From DASUBV01 sp963725175 (lineage in GTDB: Bacteria > Actinomycetota > Actinomycetes > Streptosporangiales > Streptosporangiaceae): a DNA stretch of 64,000 bases. The stretch is taken from contig CAVRXH010000006.1 of NCBI GenBank assembly GCA_963725175.1, positions 2,666,001-2,730,000 of the forward strand. Reading direction: 5' to 3'. Positions 1 to 8,832 of this stretch are shown here, in pieces (the stretch's first letter is position 1; every line of letters begins with the position of its first letter). A model generated the notes under the pieces. The model did not search any database, had not been told where the DNA came from, and saw only the letters and a program-made list of their open reading frames with translations. The position numbers and the translations under genes are program-made.

Positions 1-2
1 TC

Positions 3-353
3 GGGGACACCTCAAGCAGCCTGTCTGTATGGGCCTACGTTCCGGTCTCAGCCGCCGATGCGGCGAAGATGGCCGACGCGGAGTTTGGCTCTCCGACGGA
101 GATGCGCCACTTCATCGAAGGCATCTTCGCCGACAAGGAAGCTGCGTTTGCGCTGGCCAAGGATCTGAAGATCTGGCAATGGACGCGCCGTCCGGTCTCG
201 TGGGACAGCGGACTGCTTCAAGCTGCTACCGCCTCGCTAGCTGAGATGGTCAAAGCCATCAGGGGCAAGCATCTGCCGCAGGCGCCTGACGTGCTGTTCC
301 AGGCGGAGCTTGCACAGGCAGAGGTCGCTACGGATGATCTGGTAGAAGCCTAG
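3..353 (+). CDS. Hypothetical protein, 5' end cut by window edge
   Basis: The open frame is already running at the left edge, so only the last 116 residues are visible. The composition looks genuinely coding: a mixed helical, charged and aromatic sequence (for example the IWQW and RRPVSW segments near the middle) that ends at a TAG. The piece has no signal peptide, membrane segment or motif that I recognise. It ends about 530 bases before pglW on the same strand. It could be the last gene of an upstream defence-island operon, but nothing in the sequence assigns a function. An internal ATG at position 69 is probably not the true start, because the frame remains open and protein-like upstream of it. 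Confidence 0.5.
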   Translation, partial: GDTSSSLSVWAYVPVSAADAAKMADAEFGSPTEMRHFIEGIFADKEAAFALAKDLKIWQWTRRPVSWDSGLLQAATASLAEMVKAIRGKHLPQAPDVLFQAELAQAEVATDDLVEA

Positions 354-388
354 CTCCGCTTGGAGGTAGTGCCTGCCTGGCTGGGTCG

Positions 389-720
389 TCAGGAAGTCAC
401 CTTCCCGAGGCGTTCGGCTGCCGCGACCCGGCGCTCGGCGCAATCCCGTGATTCGGCGGCGATCTGCTCGCTGGCACGCAACCGGGTCGCCAGTTGGGGC
501 CAGCGCTCCACGGCAGCCCAGCTGAACCAGTGCTCGACGAGATACCGAGCGGGAAGCAGTCCGTACTCGTCGCGGGAACTGGGGGTCGCGGGTGTACATG
601 TCGGCGCGCGGGCCGACGGTCGGCGCGCCGATCCGAGATCAAGGTCAGGGGCCTGTCGTGTTCCTGACGGAACCTGACGTTCTCCCAGGTCGCGCTGCGG
701 TCGGGGGAGCCCGTTAGGAT
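389..720 (-). pseudogene. Decayed minus-strand coding fragment, family unknown
   Basis: Read on the minus strand, this stretch gives protein-like sequence that jumps between all three frames. From about 720 to 640 it reads ILTGSPDRSATWENVRF and onward; from about 599 it reads MYTRDPQF; from about 570 down to a TGA at 389-391 it reads DEYGLLPARYLVEHWFSW and onward. Joining them needs removal of one base twice. No single intact reading frame covers the region and I do not recognise the family. It could be a gene broken by mutation or by assembly error, or a chance antisense reading. The 354-887 interval otherwise shows only the leader of pglW. Confidence 0.3.
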
Positions 721-887
721 GCCTGCGCCGACGGCCCATCCTGCGCGCCGCGGGGCCGTGGCTGTCGGTAGTCCCGGCGATAGCGCGAGTGACCACGGTC
801 GCTGGCAAGATAAGGACTCGGGATCTGCGCCCCAGCCGGCAGGCCGCAGGAGTACCGGCCGGAGGGGCGTGCAAGGGAGAAGGGACC

Positions 888-3800
888 GTGCCGCATCAGG
901 CTAAGCGCTGGATCGAGGTCACCCCGTCCCAGTTCCCGCACGAGGCCGAGGGCCTGCGCATCATCCGGGACCTGCTACCGGCGAACGCCCCGTTCCGCGC
1001 CTGGTCGAACCTCGAGTTCCGCGACGGGCAGGGCAAATGGCACGAGGTAGACCTGCTGGTCCTCGGGCGGCGGCGGCTGCACCTGGTCGAGCTGAAGTAC
1101 TACTCCGGGACGCTGCGCGGGGACGACCTGACCTGGCGGCGGGACGGCCACCGGGCTGAGGACTCCCCGCTCAAGCTGGCGCGGCGCAAGGCGCAGCGGA
1201 TCGCGAGCAAGCTCCGGGACGAGCTGATCCGCTGGTCTCAGGAGACCGGCAACCGCATCCCCGACGTCCGCGACGTCATCCCGTTCGTCCAGGAGTCGGT
1301 ATTCCTGCACCATCCCGGCTTCAGGTGCCTGCTGCCGGAGGCGTCGCGAACCGACCTGTTCGGCCTCGACGGCAGCGAGCATGACACCGGGCTGCCGGGG
1401 ATCGCCGGGCGGTTGCTGGAGCCGCCCACCCCGCACCAGTCGGTCGGCACCAACCGCGACGACATTATCGCCGCGCTGATGGCCAACATCGGGATCGTGC
1501 AGCGGCGGCAGCGTGAGGCAGGCTCCTGGATCATCGACGAGGACCCGCTCGGGGAGGGTGACGGCTGGCAGGACTGGCCGGCGTTCCACCGGGTTGCTGC
1601 GACTCAGCGGGGGCGGATCCGGTTCCTGGTGACGCGGCCAGGGGCGACGGCCACCGCTCGGGCCAGGGCCCGCAAGGTCGCTGAGCACGAGTACCGGATC
1701 ATGTCGCGGCTGGCCAGCGACCGGCTGCTGCGCCCGCAGGACCTGGTAGACAGCGAGCTGGGCGTCGGGCTGGTGTACCCGCTGGATGAACGGTTCCAGC
1801 GGCTGGACCTGTGGCTGGCCGACAATGCCGGGAGCCTGTCGGCCGGCGAGCAGCTCGCGCTGCTGCGGCAGGTCGCCGAGGCGGTGGACTACGCGCACGG
1901 GCACCGGGTGGTGCACCGCGGGCTGACCCCGCACGCGGTGTCGGTGCGCCGTCAGGCTGACGGTGAGCTGCACGTGCAGGTGGGCGACTGGCAGAGCGCC
2001 GGCACCGTGGCTGGTCCGGCCCTGACTGGGCTGTCCGGCAGCGGGGTCACCGGCCTGATGGGCGCGGCCGGCGGGACCGGCCATGCCGACGGGACGCTCA
2101 GTGCAGTCGCGCGGCCGGGGGCCGTGGACGTGGACCGGCGGCTGGCCGAGGCCTTCCAGGCGCCCGAGGGCGTGTGGAACACGGACGCGGACCGGATCCG
2201 GCTGGACGTATTTGCGCTCGGGGCGCTGGCGTACTTCGTGCTGGCGAGCCGCCCCGCGGCCGCGGACCGGGCCGCGCTCCGCGAGCGACTGCACCGGGAG
2301 GGCGGCCTGGACCTGGCGGCGGACCTGCCGCAGGTGCCGCCCGCGGTCCGCGCGCTGGTCCTGGAGGCCACCCGGCCGGGGGTAAGCGAGCGGCTGCCGG
2401 ACGTGCGGTCGTTCCTGGAGCGGCTGGCCGAGGCCGAGGAGGCGCTGAACGGGGCGCCGGAAGATGTCATCGACCCGCTGGAGGCGGCGCCCGGCTCGGT
2501 CATCGACGGCCGGTTCCAGCTAACCCGCCGCCTCGGCGAGGGGTCCACCGCGGTGGGCCTGCTGGTGACCGACCTGACCGTGCGCGGCTCCGGCCCTGAT
2601 GCCATCCGGGTGCTGAAGGTGGCGCTCGACGACACGGCTGGGCGCCGGATCGAGGGCGAGGCCGAGGTGCTGGCCGGCCTGGCCGGTCCGCGGCTGGTAC
2701 GGCTGATCGAGGGCCCGCTGGACGTAGGCGGGCGGCAGGCGCTGCTGCTGGAGAGCGCTGGCGACGAGACGCTGGCGCAGGTTCTGCGCGGCCGCGAGCG
2801 TCTGTCCCTGGACCTGCTGGAACGCTGGGGCACCGACCTGCTGGAGGCCCTGGTCGACCTGGACCGGGCCGGCGTCGATCACCGGGATATCAAGCCCGCG
2901 AACCTCGGCGTCCGAGAGGGGCGCAGCGACCGGGCTAAGCACCTGGTCCTGTTCGACTTCTCGCTGTCGCGGGCCGGCGTCACCGCGGTGACAGCGGGCA
3001 CGCCCCCTTATCTCGATCCGTTCCTGGATGCCCGCGGACGGCACGACTCGGCTGCCGAGCGGTACTCCGCCGCCGTGGTGCTGTTCGAGATGGCCACCGG
3101 CGGAACACCGCGGTTCGGGGACGGGCTGTCGGATCCCGCGTCCGTCCGCGACGAGGCCACAGTCGAGACTGGCATGTTCGACCAGACGGTGGCGGAGCCG
3201 CTGGTGTCGTTCTTCCGCACCGCACTGACCCGCGATGCCCGAAAGCGCTACGACACCGCCGTGGACATGCTGGCCGCGTGGCGGACGGTGTTCGCGCCGG
3301 TCCCGCGGACCATCCCCGATGACGCCGGGGAACGCGCGGCCGCCGCCGGGCCGGCCACCCCGCTGGCCGAGGCCGGGCTATCGGCCCGCGCCCTGTCCGC
3401 GCTGGAGCCCTACGGGGTCACCACCGTCGCTGATCTGGTCGCAGTCGACCCGGTGCGACTGAACCGGCTGCCTGGGGTGGCCGACACGACCCGGCGCGAG
3501 GTCAAGTCCCGGGCACGTCAGTGGCGGGACGCATTCGGCGCGGCCGTCACAGGCCGCGGTCAGCAGCAGCTAACCTCGTCCCAGCCAGGCGGCGGGCGGC
3601 TGCCTGGCCCAGTCGCAGCCGCCGACCTGCTCGTCACGCGTTCGGGCTCGGTCCGGGCGGCATCGCGCCGCGCTACTGCCCGCCTGCTGCTGGGGCTCGA
3701 CCCCGGGCTGGATCCTTTTGCCAGCCAGAACGAGCTGAGCACGGCGCTGAGCGTCACCCGGGCGCGAGCGGCCCAGCAGGTCGCGGCCCTGCAAGACGCC

Positions 3801-4517
3801 TGGGCGGCCGACGCGGCGTGCCGCGACCTGCTCGACAGCATCGCGACCACGGCCCGGCAGTCGCTGGCCGACATCGGCGGAATCTCCACCGTGGACGAGC
3901 TGGCCGGCGCGGTCCTGGCCACGCTGCCGCCGGCCGACGCCGACGCCGGCCCCGAGCTGCCCGGCCGGATCGCCGCCGGCTTGCTGCGGCTGGCCCTGGA
4001 CCGCGCCCAGGCCCTCAGCCGGGCCGACGCGGGCGAGCAGCAGCTCGCGACCCGCCGCCGGGGCGGCCGGATCGCCCTCCTCGCGGCCAGCCCGGCCCTG
4101 CTCGACCCGGCGGAGTCCCTCGGCCGGGCCGCCGACGACCTCGTCGCCCAGGCCCGGTCCGCCGGCGAGCCGCTAGTGCCCGCCGCCCGGGCCGCGCAGG
4201 TGCTGCGGGATGCCTGGACCAGGGCCGGCGCGGGGCAGCTCGACTCGTCGGCCGCACTCAGCGGTACCCGGCTGCTGCGGCTAGCGGCGGCGCTGGCCCA
4301 GGACGCGGCCCTGTCCGGGTCGAACGAGCTGTACCACCGCGGCCTGTCTCCCGCCGACGCCATCGCACTCGCGCTGCGCGGGGCGGGCGGCAGCCAGGCC
4401 GTGGCCGCGCACGAGATCCGCGACCGGGCCGGCCAGGTTCCCGGCGCTGCCGGCGCTGCCCGACCGGCCCCGGCTGGACCAGCTGCTGAGCGACGCCGGA
4501 CTGGGCCTGGTCTATGA
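888..4517 (+). CDS. pglW: PglW, NERD and Ser/Thr kinase protein of BREX type 2 (frameshifted)
   Basis: PglW is the regulatory kinase of the Pgl/BREX-2 phage-defence system. The N-terminus carries a NERD domain with the conserved D55, E68 and K70 (VDLLVL and ELKYYSG). A first kinase-like domain follows, whose catalytic loop reads HRG at 343-345 instead of HRD, so it is probably a pseudokinase. A second, complete-looking kinase has a glycine-rich loop near 548-556, K577, HRDIKPAN from 665 and DFS at 690-692. A helix-hairpin-helix-like segment lies near 830-875. I chose GTG 888 because a purine-rich stretch lies just upstream and the protein starts sensibly there; the frame is open back to 789. 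The reading frame is lost near 4433, so this product ends early at 4517 with a scrambled tail. The C-terminal third continues in another frame to 5202. The intact protein would be about 1,437 residues, normal for the family. Confidence 0.85.
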   Translation: MPHQAKRWIEVTPSQFPHEAEGLRIIRDLLPANAPFRAWSNLEFRDGQGKWHEVDLLVLGRRRLHLVELKYYSGTLRGDDLTWRRDGHRAEDSPLKLARRKAQRIASKLRDELIRWSQETGNRIPDVRDVIPFVQESVFLHHPGFRCLLPEASRTDLFGLDGSEHDTGLPGIAGRLLEPPTPHQSVGTNRDDIIAALMANIGIVQRRQREAGSWIIDEDPLGEGDGWQDWPAFHRVAATQRGRIRFLVTRPGATATARARARKVAEHEYRIMSRLASDRLLRPQDLVDSELGVGLVYPLDERFQRLDLWLADNAGSLSAGEQLALLRQVAEAVDYAHGHRVVHRGLTPHAVSVRRQADGELHVQVGDWQSAGTVAGPALTGLSGSGVTGLMGAAGGTGHADGTLSAVARPGAVDVDRRLAEAFQAPEGVWNTDADRIRLDVFALGALAYFVLASRPAAADRAALRERLHREGGLDLAADLPQVPPAVRALVLEATRPGVSERLPDVRSFLERLAEAEEALNGAPEDVIDPLEAAPGSVIDGRFQLTRRLGEGSTAVGLLVTDLTVRGSGPDAIRVLKVALDDTAGRRIEGEAEVLAGLAGPRLVRLIEGPLDVGGRQALLLESAGDETLAQVLRGRERLSLDLLERWGTDLLEALVDLDRAGVDHRDIKPANLGVREGRSDRAKHLVLFDFSLSRAGVTAVTAGTPPYLDPFLDARGRHDSAAERYSAAVVLFEMATGGTPRFGDGLSDPASVRDEATVETGMFDQTVAEPLVSFFRTALTRDARKRYDTAVDMLAAWRTVFAPVPRTIPDDAGERAAAAGPATPLAEAGLSARALSALEPYGVTTVADLVAVDPVRLNRLPGVADTTRREVKSRARQWRDAFGAAVTGRGQQQLTSSQPGGGRLPGPVAAADLLVTRSGSVRAASRRATARLLLGLDPGLDPFASQNELSTALSVTRARAAQQVAALQDAWAADAACRDLLDSIATTARQSLADIGGISTVDELAGAVLATLPPADADAGPELPGRIAAGLLRLALDRAQALSRADAGEQQLATRRRGGRIALLAASPALLDPAESLGRAADDLVAQARSAGEPLVPAARAAQVLRDAWTRAGAGQLDSSAALSGTRLLRLAAALAQDAALSGSNELYHRGLSPADAIALALRGAGGSQAVAAHEIRDRAGQVPGAAGAARPAPAGPAAERRRTGPGL

Positions 4518-5202
4518 CGAGACCCAGCACGGGTACCGCTGGCCGACCCGGCCCGCAGACACCCAGGATCTGGCCTCCCGCCAGGCCACTCTCATCGCAG
4601 CCGCCGGGCCGACCCTGGTCAGCGGCGGCCGGTCGGGGCACCGCCTGGCGGAGAGCGCGGCCGCCCGGTCGTTCCTCGCCATCGGCGTGGACGCCGGCCG
4701 GGCCGACCGCGCGGCCGACGCGCTGGCCGAGCGGCTGGGAGCCGTAGTGGTCGACCTGACGCAGACGCTCATCGATGCGATGCGGGCGCAGGCCGCCGAG
4801 GTCGGCCTGCCGTGGGAGCTGGTCCTGGCCGCCGATGCCGCGCCGTCGGGCGGCCGGGACGCGGACGGCCTGGCCGCGCTGGTCCAGCGCAGCCTGCCCG
4901 CCATCGACACCGCCATCAGCGAAGCCGCCGCCGCCGCGCCCGAAGGCACCCGGCCGGTCCTGCTCACCGAGCTCGCCCCGCTGGCCAGATACGGCCACCT
5001 GAACACGCTGAGCCGGTGGACCGACCTGGGGACCCGCCGCCCCCAGGCGATCTGGGCGCTGGTCCCGCAGCTTCCCCAGAGCCGTGGCGCCATCGTCGAC
5101 AAGCGGCCGCTGCCGCTGGCGGCTCCCGGCCAGTTTTTCCGCCTCGATGCCGAGTGGATCGACTCCAGCCCGGCCGTCCCTGCCGCTGAAGGAGCGTCGT
5201 GA
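4435..5202 (+). pseudogene. pglW: PglW C-terminal part in the shifted frame
   Basis: This 255-codon frame continues the PglW protein after the shift, starting around RFPALPALPDRPRLDQLL. It ends in the typical PglW tail, a LVPQLPQ segment followed by LPLAAPGQFFRLDAEW. It has no start codon or ribosome site of its own at the junction; an ATG at 4687 exists but lies inside conserved sequence. One base fewer in the GGCC at 4431-4434 would join it to the upstream frame. Its stop codon overlaps the GTG of pglX (GTGA), which shows that it is the true 3' end of pglW. Whether the shift is real or an assembly error cannot be told from this sequence alone. Confidence 0.75.
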
Positions 5203-8200
5203 CCGCGACCCCAGCCCTCACCACTGACCTACAGCGCCAGGTGCTGTTGCTGGAGGACGACCTGCGCGCCCGGCTCCAGGCTGACGCCGCGCGGGAGGGC
5301 CAGTGGAAGCAGGAGCACAAGCAGGCGCTGGACAAGGAGCGCACGGCGGCTTCATGGGTCGAATGGCGGGACGACCGGATCACGCAGGCAGCGGTCGCGT
5401 GGGTGCTGACCAGCGTGTTCGTCCGGTTCTGCGAGGACAACGGACTGGTCGGGCCGGTGTGGATCACGGGACCGGAGGACCGGCGGCAGGAGGCGCTGGA
5501 TGCGCAGCTTGCCTATTTCCGGGCACACCCGGAGGACACCGACCGGGAATGGCTGCAGGCGGCGATCGACTATCTGGGCGCGCTGCCGGCGACGCGGGGG
5601 CTGGTCGAGGCGCACTCCGCGCTGCACCTGATCGCGCCGTCCGGCAACGCGGTGACGAAGCTACTGGACTTCTGGCGGGACCGCCGTGAGGACGGAACGC
5701 TGGTCCACGACCTGAGCGACGCGTCACTGTCCACGCGATTCCTGGGAGACCTGTACCAGGACCTGTCGCAGCACGCGAAGGAGACGTACGCGCTGCTGCA
5801 GACGCCGGTGTTCGTGGAGGAGTTCATCCTCGACCAGACCCTGGAGCCGGCGCTCAAAGAGCGGCCGCTAGAAGGATTCAAGCTGATCGACCCAACCTGC
5901 GGCTCGGGTCACTTCCTGCTCGGCGCGTTCGACCGCTTGCTAGACCGCTGGAACCGCCAGGCACCGGGGTTGGAGATCCAGGCCCGAGTGCAGCAGGCCC
6001 TGGACGCGATCCACGGCGTAGACCTCAACCCGTTCGCGGTCGCGATCGCCCGCTTCCGCCTCATGGTCGCGGCACTCAAGGCAGCATGCCTGACGTCGCT
6101 GGAGAAGGCCCCGGCCTTCGCGTTCCACCTGGCCGTAGGTGACTCCCTCATCCACGGCCCCGACCCGGACGTCCTGCCTGGGATGGGCAACCGCACCGCC
6201 TACATGTCGTTCACCTACGCGACAGAGGACGGGCCCCTTTTGCTGACTCTCCTAAAGGAAGGTCGCTACGACGTGGTCGTCGGCAACCCGCCGTACATCA
6301 CGCCCAAGGACAAAGCCCTCAACAAGATCTACCGCTCCAAGTTCGCTAACGTCTGCAAGGGCACCTACGCGCTGACCGTGCCGTTCATGGCCGAGTTCTT
6401 CGCGCTGGTCAGGAACGGCGGGCAAGCTGGCTGGGTCGGCCAGATCACCAGCAACTCATTCATGAAGCGTGAGTTTGGCTCCAAACTGATTGAGGGCTTC
6501 CTAGCACATCAGGACTTGCGACTCGTTGCGGACACCTCAGGCGCATATATCCCCGGCCACGGGACGCCTACCGTTATTATCATCGGCCGCAACCAGGAAC
6601 CAGTCGGCTCAACCGTCCGTGCTGTCCTAGGCGTTCGCGGCGAACCTGGGCGACCAGATGATCCGTCCAAGGGCCTGGTCTGGAGCTCGATTATCGAGCA
6701 CGTGAACGAACATGCCTGGGACGACGACTGGATCACCGTCACAGAGCTAGACTGGGCGCTGCTCGCTACCCACCCTTGGTCGCTCTCAGGCGGCGGCGCA
6801 GCCGAGCTGATGAGTTCCATGAGGGCAGCCAGTCGGCGTACCATTTCAGACGTCATAGTTGGAAAAATTGGCTTCGCGAGCTTTCCTGGAGCCGACGAAG
6901 CATTTTTGGCCCCCAGGGAAGCGCTCCTCCGCTTCGGCGTACCTTCCAACGTGGCTCGCTCGTCGATCGCCGGCGATCAGGTCCGGGATTGGCGAGTCAC
7001 TGATGGCGACTGGGCTCTTACCCCTTATGACAGTCATGCTGAACTTGTACCACTCGATGTTCGCGGGTGGGGGCGACGGCAGTGGCCATTTCGCGCAGTT
7101 CTGGGTGGGGTGATGGGTTTCGGTGGTGAAACGAGGGCCGAAGCTGGCGAGCCGTGGTGGGGCTGGTATAGATGGGTCGCTCAGCGCTATCGGACACCGT
7201 TGACGATCGCGTTCGCAGAGGTAGCTACACACAACCACTTCGTGCTCGACCACGGAGGGAAAGTATTCAAGCAAACTGCACCAGTAATAAAACTACAACA
7301 GGAAGCGACAGAAGACGAGCACCTTGCGCTGCTCGGGGCTCTTAACTCATCGACGGCATGCTTCTGGCTCAAGCAGGTCTGCCATGATAAGGGCGGCACC
7401 GTTGATAGCGTAGGAGCCCGTACCACGCTCTCTCCCTGGGAGAACTTTTTTCAATTTAACAGTACGAACGTGCAGGAATTCCCGCTTCCCGTCGAGCTGC
7501 CTTTGGAATACGGTAACGAACTCGATAAACTAGGGCGTGAAGCGGAACGCTATGATCCGGCATCTGTCTCCTCAGCTCGTGTACCTACCGCCAAAGAACT
7601 CGGCCGCGCACGAGTCGAATATGAGAAGCTACGAGCACGCATGGTTGCCATTCAGGAAGAGCTCGACTGGGAAATATATCGGCTATACGGCATCGCTGGT
7701 GCGGATCTAACAAATGACGGAAACGATCTGCCCGGCTTGGTACTCGGAGAGCGGGCATTCGAGATCGCACTTGCGCGCTCGGTGGAGGCTGGTGAAGAAG
7801 AGGCGGCCTGGTTTACGCGGCATGGATCCACGCCGATCACACAAATTCCGGCGCATTGGCCCGTCGCGTATCGGGAGCTTGTGCAGCAGCGGCTTGACCT
7901 CATTGCCAGCGACCCGTCCATCCGCCTGCTGGAGAAACCCGAGTACAAGCGCCGTTGGGTTATCGAGCCGTGGGAGAAACGGCAGGAGAGGGCCGTACGG
8001 GACTGGCTGTTGAATCGATTGGAGGAGCGGCGGTTCTGGTTCGATGCGCAGGGGCGACCGCTGCCTCGTAGCGTTGCCCAGCTTGCTGATGACGTGAACC
8101 GCGATCCGGATCTCGTGTCCGTGCTGGCCCTGTGGGAAGGGCGGCCCGACGTGCCGGTAACACAGTCGCTGGTGCGGCTGCTGGCTGATGAGGGCGTGCC

Positions 8201-8753
8201 GTTCCTCGCCGCTTACCGGTACAAGGACTCGGGCCTACGCAAGCGCGAGGCGTGGGAGCAGACGTGGGCGCTGCAGCGGCGAGAAGACGCGGGCGAGAAG
8301 GTCGGCACGATCGCTGTGCCGCCTAAGTACACCTCGGCGGACTTCCGGAAGAACTCCTACTGGCAGGCACGAGGGAAGCTGGACGTGCCCAAGGAGCGAT
8401 TCATCCTCTACCCGGACGAGGGGCGGGAGACTGACCCGACCCCGCTACTCGGATGGGCGGGGTGGGAGCACACGGAGCAGGCACTGGCGCTGTCGCTCGT
8501 CATCGGGGACCGGGAGAAGGATGGGTGGGAGGACGAGCGGCTCATCCCGCTGGTCGCGGGGCTGGCCGAGCTGCAGCCGTGGGTCGAGCAGTGGCATGAC
8601 GAGGTCGACCCGAATTACGGCGTGAGCCTGGCCGCGTTCTGCCGGGAGCAGTTGGCCAGCCGGGCGGCGCAGGTGGGGAAGACGCTGCAAGAACTCGCCG
8701 AATGGCGGCCCGCCCCGGCACGGCGCGGGCGCCGGGCACGGAGTTCTGAGTGA
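5199..8753 (+). CDS. pglX: PglX, BREX type 2 adenine-specific DNA methyltransferase
   Basis: PglX is the site-specific N6-adenine methyltransferase that marks host DNA in BREX. The 1,184-residue protein has the SAM-binding motif DPTCGSGHF at 231-239 and the catalytic NPPY at 363-366, separated as in class I gamma-type enzymes. An N-terminal helical region of about 200 residues precedes the methyltransferase core, and a long C-terminal half follows that should contain the target-recognition domain. The GTG start overlaps the pglW stop (GTGA), with GAAGGA upstream. Roughly 6,440-7,830 is markedly AT-richer than the rest of the gene and uses rarer codons (for example AAA, ATA and TTT runs near 7,260-7,460). 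That suggests the specificity region was exchanged horizontally. I saw no long homopolymer like the phase-variable tract known in Streptomyces coelicolor pglX. Confidence 0.92.
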   Translation: MTATPALTTDLQRQVLLLEDDLRARLQADAAREGQWKQEHKQALDKERTAASWVEWRDDRITQAAVAWVLTSVFVRFCEDNGLVGPVWITGPEDRRQEALDAQLAYFRAHPEDTDREWLQAAIDYLGALPATRGLVEAHSALHLIAPSGNAVTKLLDFWRDRREDGTLVHDLSDASLSTRFLGDLYQDLSQHAKETYALLQTPVFVEEFILDQTLEPALKERPLEGFKLIDPTCGSGHFLLGAFDRLLDRWNRQAPGLEIQARVQQALDAIHGVDLNPFAVAIARFRLMVAALKAACLTSLEKAPAFAFHLAVGDSLIHGPDPDVLPGMGNRTAYMSFTYATEDGPLLLTLLKEGRYDVVVGNPPYITPKDKALNKIYRSKFANVCKGTYALTVPFMAEFFALVRNGGQAGWVGQITSNSFMKREFGSKLIEGFLAHQDLRLVADTSGAYIPGHGTPTVIIIGRNQEPVGSTVRAVLGVRGEPGRPDDPSKGLVWSSIIEHVNEHAWDDDWITVTELDWALLATHPWSLSGGGAAELMSSMRAASRRTISDVIVGKIGFASFPGADEAFLAPREALLRFGVPSNVARSSIAGDQVRDWRVTDGDWALTPYDSHAELVPLDVRGWGRRQWPFRAVLGGVMGFGGETRAEAGEPWWGWYRWVAQRYRTPLTIAFAEVATHNHFVLDHGGKVFKQTAPVIKLQQEATEDEHLALLGALNSSTACFWLKQVCHDKGGTVDSVGARTTLSPWENFFQFNSTNVQEFPLPVELPLEYGNELDKLGREAERYDPASVSSARVPTAKELGRARVEYEKLRARMVAIQEELDWEIYRLYGIAGADLTNDGNDLPGLVLGERAFEIALARSVEAGEEEAAWFTRHGSTPITQIPAHWPVAYRELVQQRLDLIASDPSIRLLEKPEYKRRWVIEPWEKRQERAVRDWLLNRLEERRFWFDAQGRPLPRSVAQLADDVNRDPDLVSVLALWEGRPDVPVTQSLVRLLADEGVPFLAAYRYKDSGLRKREAWEQTWALQRREDAGEKVGTIAVPPKYTSADFRKNSYWQARGKLDVPKERFILYPDEGRETDPTPLLGWAGWEHTEQALALSLVIGDREKDGWEDERLIPLVAGLAELQPWVEQWHDEVDPNYGVSLAAFCREQLASRAAQVGKTLQELAEWRPAPARRGRRARSSE

Positions 8754-8832
8754 GATTAGGGCCGTGCGGGGACGGGCGGGAACGCCTTAGCGGGAATTGT
8801 GCGAGGTTGGACGGCATGAGAGCAGGTCGACG

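Noticed and set aside
4514..4747. Separate small gene after the pglW frameshift
   Set aside because: This frame is neither the original nor the shifted PglW frame; the conserved C-terminus is read in the frame of position 4435.
5199..8753. Phase-variable homopolymer tract in pglX
   Set aside because: Only short runs are present (longest about six bases, near 7,445); nothing like the long G tract known in Streptomyces coelicolor.
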